Part shown: in pieces, positions 18,445 to 27,270 of the stretch | Layout of the letters: every line of letters begins with the position of its first letter | Position numbering within the stretch: position 1 is the stretch's first letter | NCBI RefSeq assembly: GCF_016405905.1 | Contig: NZ_JAEFCB010000013.1 | Location: 62,001-126,000 of the forward strand | DNA length: 64,000 nucleotides | Direction of reading: 5' to 3' | Source: Variovorax sp. IB41 | GTDB lineage: Bacteria > Pseudomonadota > Gammaproteobacteria > Burkholderiales > Burkholderiaceae_C | The notes under the pieces: generated by a model | What the model was told of the DNA's origin: nothing | Database searches by the model: none | What the model saw: only the letters and a program-made list of their open reading frames with translations | Made by a program: the position numbers and the translations under genes

Positions 18445-19143
18445 ATGACCTCTCCCATCCAGCCGCGCTTCGACATCTACTCGAGCATCCACAAGGCGCT
18501 GCGCGCCCTCATGGCGGACACGCTGTTCAAGCTCGGCCGGATGGACCCTGACGATCCGCAGGACGTCGCGCGGACCGCCCGGGACGTGCGCCGGCTGCTC
18601 GACGTCTGCCGCGCCCATGCGGACCACGAGAACCGCTTCATCCATCCGCTGCTCGAAGTGCACGCGCCGGGCGCGAGCCGCGCGGTGGTCTACGAGCACG
18701 CCGACCATGACGAGGAGGCCGGGCGGATCGGCGCCGCGGCCGCCGGGTTGGCGACCTGCCACGCCGGTCAGCGGACGCTGGCGGCGGCCGCGCTGTACCG
18801 CAGCCTGGCGCTCTTCATCGCCAGCAACTTCGAGCACCAGCACCTGGAGGAAACCGTGCACAACGCGGTGCTGTGGACCCATTGCACCGACGCCGAGATC
18901 ATGAACCTGCACCACGCCCTGACCGAATCCATCGCGCCCGAGGAGCTCCTGTTCATCCTGCGCTGGCTGGTGCCCGCCATGCCGCCCGCGGAGCGCACCG
19001 CGACGATGCGGAATCTTCGGCGCGCCGCGCCCGCCGCGTTCCAGGCGGCCATGGACATGCTGCAGGCCCATCTCTCCGATGGCGAGTGGTCCAGGCTTCT
19101 GCAGGGCCTCGCGCAAGAAGATCCGCAGGGGGTCGAAGCATGA
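18445..19143 (+). CDS. Hemerythrin-like domain protein
   Basis: 232 residues, mostly helical. The histidine/carboxylate pattern of a hemerythrin-like di-iron four-helix bundle is present: IHKALR at about 15, HADHENRFIHPLL near 60, EHADHDEE near 88 and FEHQHLEETVH near 130, with a helical C-terminal extension of about 80 residues that carries LHHALTESI. Such proteins bind O2, NO or iron; which one is unknown here. The stop codon overlaps the methyltransferase start (ATGA), so the two are coupled. The upstream ATGs at 18397 and 18415 are less likely starts. Confidence 0.75.
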   Translation: MTSPIQPRFDIYSSIHKALRALMADTLFKLGRMDPDDPQDVARTARDVRRLLDVCRAHADHENRFIHPLLEVHAPGASRAVVYEHADHDEEAGRIGAAAAGLATCHAGQRTLAAAALYRSLALFIASNFEHQHLEETVHNAVLWTHCTDAEIMNLHHALTESIAPEELLFILRWLVPAMPPAERTATMRNLRRAAPAAFQAAMDMLQAHLSDGEWSRLLQGLAQEDPQGVEA

Positions 19144-19922
19144 TCGGGCAGCTGCGGCCGGAAAGGCTTTTTCGATGGGCTGCGCGCACGCGTGCGCCAC
19201 TGGTGCGCGAGGAGGTGGGCGCCCCCGAAACACCCGCCGAGGAACTCACCCGCGCCGCGATCGCGCGCCATTTCCTGCGCGGGCAGGGCCTGGAGATCGG
19301 CGCCCTGCACAACCCGCTGGCGCTGCCGCCCGGCGCCACCGCGCGCTACGTCGATGTCGCGCCGATCGAGGTCTTGCGGGAGCGCTTTCCCGAGGCCGCC
19401 GAGAGAATCCGCGCGCCCGACATCGTCGACGACGGCGAACTGCTGGCCACCGTGGCCGATGCGTCGCAGGACTTTCTCATCGCCAATCACCTGCTGGAGC
19501 ATTGCGAGGACCCCATCGGCGCGATCGAGACCTTCGTGCGCGTCGTCAGGCCCGGCGGCATGATCTTCATGGCCGTGCCGGACAAGCGCTACACCTTCGA
19601 CCTGCCCCGCGCGGTCACCAGCGTGGAGCACGCCATCCGCGATCACGTCTGGGGGCCCGGCGTCTCGCGGCGCGCGCACTACGAGGAGTGGCTGCGCGTG
19701 ATCGACGGCAAGCGCGGCAAGGAGCTGGAGGCGCTGACCGAGGCCTTCATGCGGGAGCGGACCAACATCCATTTCCATGTGTGGACCGTGACCGAGATGT
19801 TCGCGCTCCTGCTGGCCGCCCGCAACGAAGTGGGGCTGCCTTTCGATATCAGGCTCGCGCACGTGGACCCGCCGCGGCTGGAGGTGGTGTGGGTGCTGGA
19901 GGTCACGAAGAAGGGCGCCTGA
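19140..19922 (+). CDS. Class I SAM-dependent methyltransferase
   Basis: 260 residues. The Rossmann signature is degenerate but visible: motif I GLEIGALHNPLALPP, acidic end of strand 2 YVDVAP, post-motif IANHLLEHCEDPIGAI and motif RPGGMIFMAVPDKRYTF. The pattern fits the Methyltransf_11/25 type often found with glycosyltransferases, where it methylates sugars or small metabolites. The 4-bp overlap with the hemerythrin gene implies a common transcript. The large methyltransferase-glycosyltransferase gene lies 1.1 kb downstream, beyond an AraC regulator. Confidence 0.8.
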   Translation: MIGQLRPERLFRWAARTRAPLVREEVGAPETPAEELTRAAIARHFLRGQGLEIGALHNPLALPPGATARYVDVAPIEVLRERFPEAAERIRAPDIVDDGELLATVADASQDFLIANHLLEHCEDPIGAIETFVRVVRPGGMIFMAVPDKRYTFDLPRAVTSVEHAIRDHVWGPGVSRRAHYEEWLRVIDGKRGKELEALTEAFMRERTNIHFHVWTVTEMFALLLAARNEVGLPFDIRLAHVDPPRLEVVWVLEVTKKGA

Positions 19923-19987
19923 GCGCCGCCTTGCAGACGCGGCGGCCTGATACGCTCGCGGCTTCGCGACCGTTTCCCGCCCGCCTC

Positions 19988-20986
19988 ATGCCCATCGTCC
20001 CTCGCCACAGGGCCGAAGCGAAGTACGACGCCCTGGTCGATACGTTGAGCTTCGAGCCGATCCTCAATTTCCAGGTCCGCTTCGGCCACGACTTCGCCAT
20101 CGACATCGACAGCCGCAGCCGTGCGCCGCTCTATGTCTTCGCCGGCAAATCGTGCCATCTCCTGATGCGCGGCGGCGGCCCTTCGCTGCAGGTGGCGCAT
20201 GGCGACGTGCTGTTCCTGCCCCACGGCGGCGGCCATCGCGTCTACGACAAGGAGGGCGCGCGGCCCATCCGCTTCGAGGACTTGCTGGCGCGCGAGATCG
20301 AGCGCAAGGGCTCGACCTACGCGGTGGACATGGACCTGGACCGCAGCGCCGACACCGTGGTGAGCGGGAGCTTCTTCTGGACGAAGGAGCTCGCGACCAA
20401 TCCGTTCATCGCGCAGCTCCCGACGGTGATGCACCTGCAGAGCAGCAACAGCGCGCTGCCCTGGCTGCCGCCCATGACGGACCTGGTGCGCTGGATGTCG
20501 GACATCCGGCGCGGCGGCCGCGGCGTGGGCATGGCCGACACGGTGAACACGCTGATCCGCCACATCGTGCTGAGCCATCTCGAGCGCCAGGCGGCGCAAC
20601 TGCCGGATGTCCCCGGCGCTCCGAGTGGGCAGGGTGCGACCGGCACGCCCGAGGGCGCCGCCGCGCCCCACGACGCACGGCTGATCGCGGCGCTGCATGT
20701 GATCCACACGCAACCCGAGCAGCCCTGGACGCTCGATTCGCTCGCCAGCCTCTGCCACATGGCGCGCACGACCTTCTCCACGCGCTTCCAGCAGCAGACC
20801 CGGCTCTCGCCCATGAGCTACCTGGCCAACTGGCGCATCCACCTGGCCGCGCGGCTGCTGCGCGAGCAGCGGCTGTCGCTCGACGAGGTGGCCGAGCGCG
20901 TGGGCTATTCGACCGGCGCGATCCTGGCGCGGGCCTACAAGCGGGTGCTGGGCACGTCGCCCCGAGGCGCGGGCGCGACCGACTGA
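19988..20986 (+). CDS. AraC-family transcriptional regulator with cupin sensor domain
   Basis: 332 residues. The N-terminal ~180 residues form a cupin-like sensor (YVFAGKSCHLLMRGG, HGDVLFLPHGGGHRVYD). The C-terminal ~100 residues hold two helix-turn-helix motifs (LASLCHMARTTFSTRFQQQT and LDEVAERVGYSTGAILARAY). It resembles the AraC group that carries a cupin_6 domain and often controls neighbouring oxidoreductase genes. The target is not evident here. The start ATG has no good ribosome site. Confidence 0.85.
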   Translation: MPIVPRHRAEAKYDALVDTLSFEPILNFQVRFGHDFAIDIDSRSRAPLYVFAGKSCHLLMRGGGPSLQVAHGDVLFLPHGGGHRVYDKEGARPIRFEDLLAREIERKGSTYAVDMDLDRSADTVVSGSFFWTKELATNPFIAQLPTVMHLQSSNSALPWLPPMTDLVRWMSDIRRGGRGVGMADTVNTLIRHIVLSHLERQAAQLPDVPGAPSGQGATGTPEGAAAPHDARLIAALHVIHTQPEQPWTLDSLASLCHMARTTFSTRFQQQTRLSPMSYLANWRIHLAARLLREQRLSLDEVAERVGYSTGAILARAYKRVLGTSPRGAGATD

Positions 20987-21076
20987 ACAGATTGAACGGA
21001 AGGGCTGAACGCCGGGCTGCGATGCCGGTGCTTTCGGCTGTGGGCAGCCGGCGCCGGGGGCGGAAGAATGCCGCCC

Positions 21077-24000
21077 ATGTCTCTTCTCCTGAATCCGATG
21101 GATCACCCGATCTGTCTCGTCACGCCCGCTCACCTGCCGCCGGGCGGCACCTCCATCGCGCACCTTCCGTTCGTCATGTGGCTGGTCGACACCCTGCGGC
21201 CGCGCACGATCGTCGAACTCGGAACGCGGGATGCTGCCGTGTACTGCGCCTGCTGCGAGGTGGTGGCGAACCGCCGGCTTGCCACGCGTTGCCATGGCCT
21301 CGTCCTGCGCGAGTCCGGTGCCGGCGCGGACGCGCCCATTGCTGCGGCGCTGCGCGCCCATCACGATCCGCTCTACGGCCATTTCTCGCGCGTTGCGGAA
21401 GTCGCGGGTGGCGATCCGTCCGCCGCCTTCGATGACGCAGGCATCGACCTCCTGCACGTCGATCTCGGCCACCCGCTCGTGCGCCTGGACGACGCGCTCG
21501 CGCGGTGGCTGCCCCGCATGAGCCGCTCGGGCATCGTGCTGGTCCATGGCACCGAAGCGCCCGCCCTCGGGGGCGCACGGCACGAGCTCTGGATGGCCTT
21601 GCACCAGCGCCATCACGGCTTTCACTTCGCGCACGGCCACGGGCTGGGCGTGCTGTGCGTCGGCGCCGAAATTCCGCCGCCGCTGCGGGCGATGTGCGGC
21701 CTTGCCGACGAGGCGGCGACCGCGCTGCGCCTGGCCTTTTTCACGCTCGGCGCACGGCTGACCGCGCAGCTGAAGGCCGATGAATTGCGCGTGGCGCTCG
21801 AGCGCTCGGCGAAGGAGCGGCAGGCGCTTGCCGATCGCCTGCACGATGCAGTCGCCGGCCAGGCGCAGCGGGTGTCCGAGGCGGTGGCGCTGCGAAGCCA
21901 GGCCGAGGAGCGCGCCGCCGAGGTGCGCCACCGCGACGCCGCGGTCGATCGGCTCGAAGTGCGGATGCAGGCCCTGTCCGCGGAGCTGGCGCACAAGGAG
22001 AGCCTGGTCGGCCGGCTGAACGCCACGCTGGTGGCGCAGGGCGCGGAGCTCTCCACCATCCGCGGCAGCGTGGGATGGGCACTCGTGCAGCGCTACTGGG
22101 AACTGCGCGCGCGCTGGCTTCCGGCCGGCACGCGGCGCGGCGATGCCTATGAACGGCAGCGCAACCGCCTCCTGCGTTCCGGGCGGCACCTGCTGCAGGC
22201 GGCGGCGATGCAGCCCGGGCTTGCGCCGGGCATCCTGGCCGGCGGGCGGCTTTCCACCCCCCAGGCCGAGCGACCGTGGGAACAACCCCTCACGGGCCAC
22301 AGCCACGCACGCCTCGGGCGGCGGATCCTGATCGTCGCGGAGCTGTCGATGCCGGCATGCAAGCGATACCGCGTCGACCAGAAGGTGGCGATGCTGGAGC
22401 GGCTGGGCTGCGACACCACCGTGCTCGACTGGCGCAGCGATGCGGCCTGCCACAACGCGCTGCAGTTCCACGGGCTCGTCATCTTCTACCGGGTGCCCGC
22501 GTTCGCGGAGGCCAGGCGCCTGGCGCGCGAGGCGCGCCGCCTGGGCATTCCCGGCTTCTACGACGTGGACGACCTGATCTTCGAGCTGGACGCGTACCGC
22601 GGCAGCCTGGAGGCGCTGGGCTTGCCGCGCAAGGAGCGCGAAGCGACGCTGGAGGGCGCGCGCCTGTACCGCGAGATGCTCGGCCTGTGCGAGCACGGCA
22701 TCGCCAGCACGAGCCTGATCGCCCGCCAGATGCGCGCGCACGTGGCCGGCAGCGTCCACACCCTGGAGAACGGGCTGGACGAGACGATCCTGAAGCTCGT
22801 GCAGGAGACGGCCAGGTCGCCGCGCCCGTCCTTTGCCGCGGGCGATACGGTGACGATCGGCTACGGCAGCGGCTCCAGCACGCACGATGCGGACTTCGCC
22901 CTCGTCGCCGGTGCGCTGGCCGCGGTGATGAAGCGCCACGCCCACGTGCGCCTGGTGATCCACGGCATGCTCACGCTGCCCGAATCGCTCGCGGCCCATG
23001 CCGAGCGGATCTTCCGGATTCCGTTTCTCGACGCCGACGACTACCTGCGCGCGGTGGCCGGGTGGGACATCAACATCGCGCCGCTGGAGAACACCACCTT
23101 CAACCAGGCCAAGAGCAACATCAAGTTCATAGAGGCGGCCGCCTTCGGCGTGCCGAGCGTGTGTTCGGTCACCCAGCCGTTCGGCAGCGTCATCGCGCAC
23201 GGCCAGAACGGCATGCTGGCGCGCAATCCGCGCGAGTGGGAAGAGGCGCTGATGCAACTGGTCGCGAGCGAGCCGCTGCGCCGCCGCCTGGGCGAGGAGG
23301 CCCATCGCACGGCCATGGCGCGCTATCACCCGGCCGTGCTGGCCGCGGGATCGATGCATTCCGTCGTCGCGCATCTTCCGGCGCCGCCCGCGCCCACGGG
23401 GCTGAAGGTGCTCGTGGCCAACGTGCTGTTCGCGCCGTTGAGCTTCGGCGGCGCCACCATCGTGGCCGAGCAGCTCGCCCGCGAACTCGCGCACGGCGGT
23501 TGCGACGTGACGGTGTTCACCGGCCTCATGCAGCCGGTGCTGGCGCCCTACCAGGTCGTGCGCTACGAGGCGCTCGGCCTGCCGGTGATCGCCGTGCAGC
23601 TGCCGGTCGGCGGCGAGGCGGCCCTGGAGCACCGCAACCCGGTGATGAAGGAGATCTTCGTGCAGGCGCTTCGCACGCTGCGCCCGGACGTGGTCCACCT
23701 GCATTCGATCCAGTGGCTGAGCGCCTCGCTGGCCGAGGCCTGCGTGGAGGAGGGCGTTCCCTACGTCATCACGCTGCACGATGCGTGGTGGCTGTGCGAG
23801 CGCCAGTTCATGGTGCGCGAGGACCAGCGGTACTGCGGCCAGAAGACCGTCGACCTGCGCACCTGCTCCAGGTGCGTGGCCGACAGCGCCCATACCTACA
23901 AGCGCAGCTTCTACCTGCGGCAGGTGCTGGACGAGGCCGCGCTGCTGCTCACGCCCAGCGAGTTCCAGCGCCAGCTGTACATCGCCAACGGAACGGACCC

Positions 24001-24805
24001 CTCGCGCATCGTCGTCAACAAGAACGGCGTGCTGCTGCCGGCGCGGCCGCGTGCGCCGCGCGAGCCCGGCACGCCCGTGCGCTTCGCCTACCTGGGCGGA
24101 CGCGCAGTGCACAAGGGCTATTTCTGGCTCAAGGAAATCCTCGAATCGATGCCCGAATCGGACTACGTGCTGCGCATCACCGACATCGCGCAGCGCATGG
24201 GCCCGCCGTCCATCCACGCGAGCGAATGGCAGGCCGCGGGACGCATCGAGGTGACGCCGCCCTACGACCAGAGCGGCATGGACGACTTCTTCGACGGCGT
24301 CGACGTGCTGCTCATTCCATCGCAATGGAAAGAAAGCTTCGGCCTGGCCGCACGCGAGGCGCTGGCGCGCGGCCTCTGGGTCATCACGACGGCCTCGGGG
24401 GGCGTGGTCGAGGACATCGTGGACGGGGTGAACGGCGCGATCGTGCCGATCGGCGACGCCGACGCATTCAGGGCCGCCATCCTCGATGCGATGGCCGATC
24501 CCGCGAAGCGGGGCGATGTGCGCCATCCGGCGGCCGACGGCATCCGCGGCTACCGCACGCAGGCGCGCGAGCTCGAAGGCCTGCTCTCGGGCCTCGCGCC
24601 GAGCCGGGACAGTGAACAGCCCGAACAGCGCGCGCACCTGGCGCAACTCGCGCGATCGGCCGTGACCACTTCCAGCCTCGGCATCGGCATCGGCCTCGAC
24701 GCGCGAACGCCGGGCCGTGTTTTCGCGCCTTCGGGCTGTGGTCCGCTGCAGCTGTCTCTTGAAGAATCGTCCGCTTGCGGAACTGGTCTATCCGCCCTTG
24801 TTTAA
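21077..24805 (+). CDS. Multidomain methyltransferase-coiled coil-GT4-GT4 glycosyltransferase
   Basis: 1242 residues in four parts. Residues 1-210 resemble a Methyltransf_24-type fold (IVELGTRDAAVYCA, LLHVDLGHPLVRLDDALARW, SGIVLVHG). Residues about 225-330 are heptad-rich coiled coil. Residues about 415-765 form a GT-B/GT4 domain (IGYGSGSSTHDADF, KFIEAAAFGVPSV). Residues about 775-1190 form a second GT4 domain with PLSFGGATIVAEQLA, HLHSIQWLSASL, YLGGRAVHKGY and the E-x7-E type element ESFGLAAREALA. Such proteins build surface polysaccharide or decorate glycoproteins. The last ~50 residues are low in conservation features and look like readthrough into non-coding DNA. The start at 21077 has GGAAGA at good spacing; 21068 is an alternative. 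Confidence 0.8.
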   Translation: MSLLLNPMDHPICLVTPAHLPPGGTSIAHLPFVMWLVDTLRPRTIVELGTRDAAVYCACCEVVANRRLATRCHGLVLRESGAGADAPIAAALRAHHDPLYGHFSRVAEVAGGDPSAAFDDAGIDLLHVDLGHPLVRLDDALARWLPRMSRSGIVLVHGTEAPALGGARHELWMALHQRHHGFHFAHGHGLGVLCVGAEIPPPLRAMCGLADEAATALRLAFFTLGARLTAQLKADELRVALERSAKERQALADRLHDAVAGQAQRVSEAVALRSQAEERAAEVRHRDAAVDRLEVRMQALSAELAHKESLVGRLNATLVAQGAELSTIRGSVGWALVQRYWELRARWLPAGTRRGDAYERQRNRLLRSGRHLLQAAAMQPGLAPGILAGGRLSTPQAERPWEQPLTGHSHARLGRRILIVAELSMPACKRYRVDQKVAMLERLGCDTTVLDWRSDAACHNALQFHGLVIFYRVPAFAEARRLAREARRLGIPGFYDVDDLIFELDAYRGSLEALGLPRKEREATLEGARLYREMLGLCEHGIASTSLIARQMRAHVAGSVHTLENGLDETILKLVQETARSPRPSFAAGDTVTIGYGSGSSTHDADFALVAGALAAVMKRHAHVRLVIHGMLTLPESLAAHAERIFRIPFLDADDYLRAVAGWDINIAPLENTTFNQAKSNIKFIEAAAFGVPSVCSVTQPFGSVIAHGQNGMLARNPREWEEALMQLVASEPLRRRLGEEAHRTAMARYHPAVLAAGSMHSVVAHLPAPPAPTGLKVLVANVLFAPLSFGGATIVAEQLARELAHGGCDVTVFTGLMQPVLAPYQVVRYEALGLPVIAVQLPVGGEAALEHRNPVMKEIFVQALRTLRPDVVHLHSIQWLSASLAEACVEEGVPYVITLHDAWWLCERQFMVREDQRYCGQKTVDLRTCSRCVADSAHTYKRSFYLRQVLDEAALLLTPSEFQRQLYIANGTDPSRIVVNKNGVLLPARPRAPREPGTPVRFAYLGGRAVHKGYFWLKEILESMPESDYVLRITDIAQRMGPPSIHASEWQAAGRIEVTPPYDQSGMDDFFDGVDVLLIPSQWKESFGLAAREALARGLWVITTASGGVVEDIVDGVNGAIVPIGDADAFRAAILDAMADPAKRGDVRHPAADGIRGYRTQARELEGLLSGLAPSRDSEQPEQRAHLAQLARSAVTTSSLGIGIGLDARTPGRVFAPSGCGPLQLSLEESSACGTGLSALV

Positions 24806-24841
24806 CTGGCGGACAGTGACCGTGTCCGTATGGGATGAGAT

Positions 24842-26929
24842 ATGAGTTCTTCAGGCAGCACGAGGCGCGAGATGATGGCGCGCGCAATGGCGGTCAGCGT
24901 GACCGCGCTTGCGACGGCTTGCGGCGGCGGGGGCGGAGGTGGCGGCGGGATCGGTTTCCCCGTCGGCGGCGGTGGCGTGCCCGAGGGCGGGGGCGAGACC
25001 GGAGGGATGCCGCTGGCCAAGCGGTCGGAAGCCACATGGCGGCTGCACGACAAATACGAGGAACTGCTCGCGAGCGATACGCCGGACCCCTTCGTCGCGC
25101 TGAGCCAGTGGGCCTTGACCCAGCCCGAGTTCGACCAGGCCGGCCCGGGCAACGGCTCCATGTGGGCGCGTTTCACCGACGGGCGCTACTTCGCCTACAC
25201 CGACAACTGGCGGAAAGTGGATGTCCCCCCGGTAGCGGCTCCCACGCTGCGCGCGGCCGCCCCGAAGGCCGCGCAAAAAGGCGTGGTGCCCGACAGCGAC
25301 CTGGCCGTGATCATGTCGGCTCAGGCAGAGGAGTTCGAGGAGGTCAAGGTGTATCAGCAACTCGATGCCGCCGCCCTGAAGGAGCGGGGCTGGCGCATGC
25401 ACGGCGATCGATCTTTCCTGGTCGAGACGTTGCTCGCATTGAAGGGCCAGAAGATCGGCATCTTCTATGTCGCGGCGCATTCGGCCGTCATCGGCCAGAC
25501 CGGGCGCGAGCAGTTCGGCTGGTTCTCCGAAACCCGCGCCACCGACGAGAACGAGGCCAGGTACAAGGCCGATTTCGACGCCGGCATCCTGATCTATCAC
25601 CGCAACCGGGACCGCGCCAAGGAGGAAAGAGACGATGCCCCGCCGCCCGTCTACGGAATCACCGCGGGGTTCATCGTCAAGTACCTCTCGTTCTCGGAGG
25701 GCTCGCTGGTCGTTTCGCTTTCCTGTGAATCGGGCTCGCCGGCGGCCATCTCGTTCCGCGACGCGCTGACGCAGGCCGGTGCCGGCACGATCATCGCGTG
25801 GGACGGCAACAGCAATGCCTACGGCGCGGTCTCGATGCGGTACATGTTCGACCGCCTCACGGGCGTCAACGCCTGGGACCCGGCCGATCCGACGAACCGT
25901 GCGTACGAACTGGACGACGTGTGGACCTTCATGCGCGAGAAGACGGATGGCGGGGTGTTTCCTAATCTGCTCATCACGCCGAACGTGGACAAAAAGCGCC
26001 CGGGGCCCGATGCGGTGATCAAGCGCTTCGGCAATGGCTTCGACCTGTCCAATCCCGTGATCACCGAGCTGGAGATGGACTACGGGGACAAGCTGGTCAT
26101 CCACGGCAACTTCGGCACGACCCTGGGCGGCGTGACCGTCGGCGGTGCGCAGTTGAGCGTGGCCGAGAAGGACTGGAAGAACGACCGCATCGAACTCACG
26201 TTGCCCACCGGCACGGGCGATCCGGCCGGCTCGCATGGCGAGGTGGTCGTGACGGCGCGCAAGCGCAAGAGCAACCGGCGCGTGCTGACCTCATGGCGCG
26301 GCAATATCAGCTACGTGCTGGAGGACAGGCCCTCGGGCTCCGACGAGGGGGAGTTGACGGTCAAGCTCGATGTCGAGGTGCACCTGCGCGGCGACGCCCA
26401 CGCGATGCGCACCGAAGTCGACGGCACGGTCAAGCCAGTGGGCTGGAATCTCCACCTGGCATCGGACAGCAAGGCCAGCTACCGGGCGGCCGGAACGCGC
26501 ACCGATTCCGCAGGCAACGTGATCAGGAGCTACGCCGGCGCGGGGCAACTGACCTACACCGACGTTCCCGAGTCGCGGTCGGGCAGCAATTTCTCGATGA
26601 TCGCCCGGGTCGACGCGCTGCAAAAGCGGCTGGAACTGTGTCCCTTCCAGCCCTTGGCCAACCTCATTTCCCAAACCGACGCGAGCGGCAACAAGACCGA
26701 GCGCCCGCTCATCATTCCGTCGAATCTGCTGGGCTTCTGGGACGAGGACGGAACGCTGCAGGACAAGATGCCGCTCATCTACGGAACCTACCTGGCGTAC
26801 GACGCGAATGCGAACGTGCAGCCTTACGAGAAGGCGATCACCCAGGAGCACAACCAGCTCGTGCTGGTGAGGACGACGGCAACCGCCATGGTGGCTTCCC
26901 CGCCGTTCGACGACACCGTGGGACGCTAG
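24842..26929 (+). CDS. Predicted Tat-exported lipoprotein with caspase/CHAT-like core and IPT/TIG-like domain
   Basis: 695 residues. The N-terminus has a twin-arginine-like motif (STRREMM, Arg8-Arg9), a hydrophobic stretch and a lipobox-like Cys27 (LATAC) followed by a long Gly-rich linker. Residues about 190-320 carry a His motif (IFYVAAHSAVIG, His213) and a Cys motif (LVVSLSCESGSP, Cys295), then DALTQAGAGTIIAW. This is the order and local sequence of caspase-clan CHAT peptidases (AxHG ... LSACETG ... FLLAGARSVVAS). Residues about 400-490 resemble an IPT/TIG immunoglobulin-like domain. The remaining C-terminus is beta-rich with no family I recognise. Proteolytic activity is inference only. 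It starts 36 bp after the glycosyltransferase gene. Confidence 0.6.
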   Translation: MSSSGSTRREMMARAMAVSVTALATACGGGGGGGGGIGFPVGGGGVPEGGGETGGMPLAKRSEATWRLHDKYEELLASDTPDPFVALSQWALTQPEFDQAGPGNGSMWARFTDGRYFAYTDNWRKVDVPPVAAPTLRAAAPKAAQKGVVPDSDLAVIMSAQAEEFEEVKVYQQLDAAALKERGWRMHGDRSFLVETLLALKGQKIGIFYVAAHSAVIGQTGREQFGWFSETRATDENEARYKADFDAGILIYHRNRDRAKEERDDAPPPVYGITAGFIVKYLSFSEGSLVVSLSCESGSPAAISFRDALTQAGAGTIIAWDGNSNAYGAVSMRYMFDRLTGVNAWDPADPTNRAYELDDVWTFMREKTDGGVFPNLLITPNVDKKRPGPDAVIKRFGNGFDLSNPVITELEMDYGDKLVIHGNFGTTLGGVTVGGAQLSVAEKDWKNDRIELTLPTGTGDPAGSHGEVVVTARKRKSNRRVLTSWRGNISYVLEDRPSGSDEGELTVKLDVEVHLRGDAHAMRTEVDGTVKPVGWNLHLASDSKASYRAAGTRTDSAGNVIRSYAGAGQLTYTDVPESRSGSNFSMIARVDALQKRLELCPFQPLANLISQTDASGNKTERPLIIPSNLLGFWDEDGTLQDKMPLIYGTYLAYDANANVQPYEKAITQEHNQLVLVRTTATAMVASPPFDDTVGR

Positions 26930-27048
26930 GCCCGGGAGGCGCCGGTTGGCGCAGCGACAGGGCGATGTCCTGCATTCCCCGTCGCCGGTGGCTGGCGGAA
27001 GCGCTGCCCGGGCCGCCGAAGAATGGAACATCAAAGAGGAGATTTCCC

Positions 27049-27255
27049 ATGAGTTCCACGCCGAAGCACCAGGGCCAACAAGGCACGCAGCGCCCCCACG
27101 AGGAGCCCGAGATCACGCAGGAGGAGTCCGTGCCCAGCGACGGCACCGACACCGAGGGCGAGAAGCTGATGAAGGACGTGCGCAACCACAAGCTGCACGA
27201 CGCGGGCCCGGCCGAAGACCGGACACCCGCGAAGTCGGGCGACGGCAGGTCCTGA
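27049..27255 (+). CDS. Small acidic hydrophilic protein, unknown
   Basis: 68 residues with a very strong ribosome site (AAAGAGGAGA) ahead of the ATG. The product is rich in Glu, Asp, Gln, Pro and Thr, with no hydrophobic segment or cysteine, so it is predicted to be disordered and cytoplasmic. It lies 15 bp before the membrane protein gene. I do not recognise a family; the clear ribosome site and codon pattern support it as real. Confidence 0.65.
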   Translation: MSSTPKHQGQQGTQRPHEEPEITQEESVPSDGTDTEGEKLMKDVRNHKLHDAGPAEDRTPAKSGDGRS

Positions 27256-27270
27256 GCGTCAAGCTGCGGC

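Noticed and set aside
19679-24646. Very long open frame on the minus strand (about 1655 codons) opposite the methyltransferase, AraC and glycosyltransferase genes
   Set aside because: It is a compositional shadow of G+C-rich genes; its translation is Ala/Arg/His-rich with no domain, and the plus-strand products have clear motifs.
24905-25010. Gly-rich coding repeat that could mark a frameshift or assembly error
   Set aside because: The frame continues cleanly through to the caspase-like core, and a Gly linker after a lipobox is plausible.
26946-26960. TTGGCGCAGCGACAG resembling the middle of the 86-bp dispersed repeat
   Set aside because: Only about 15 bases match and the hairpins are missing, so it is not a credible third copy.
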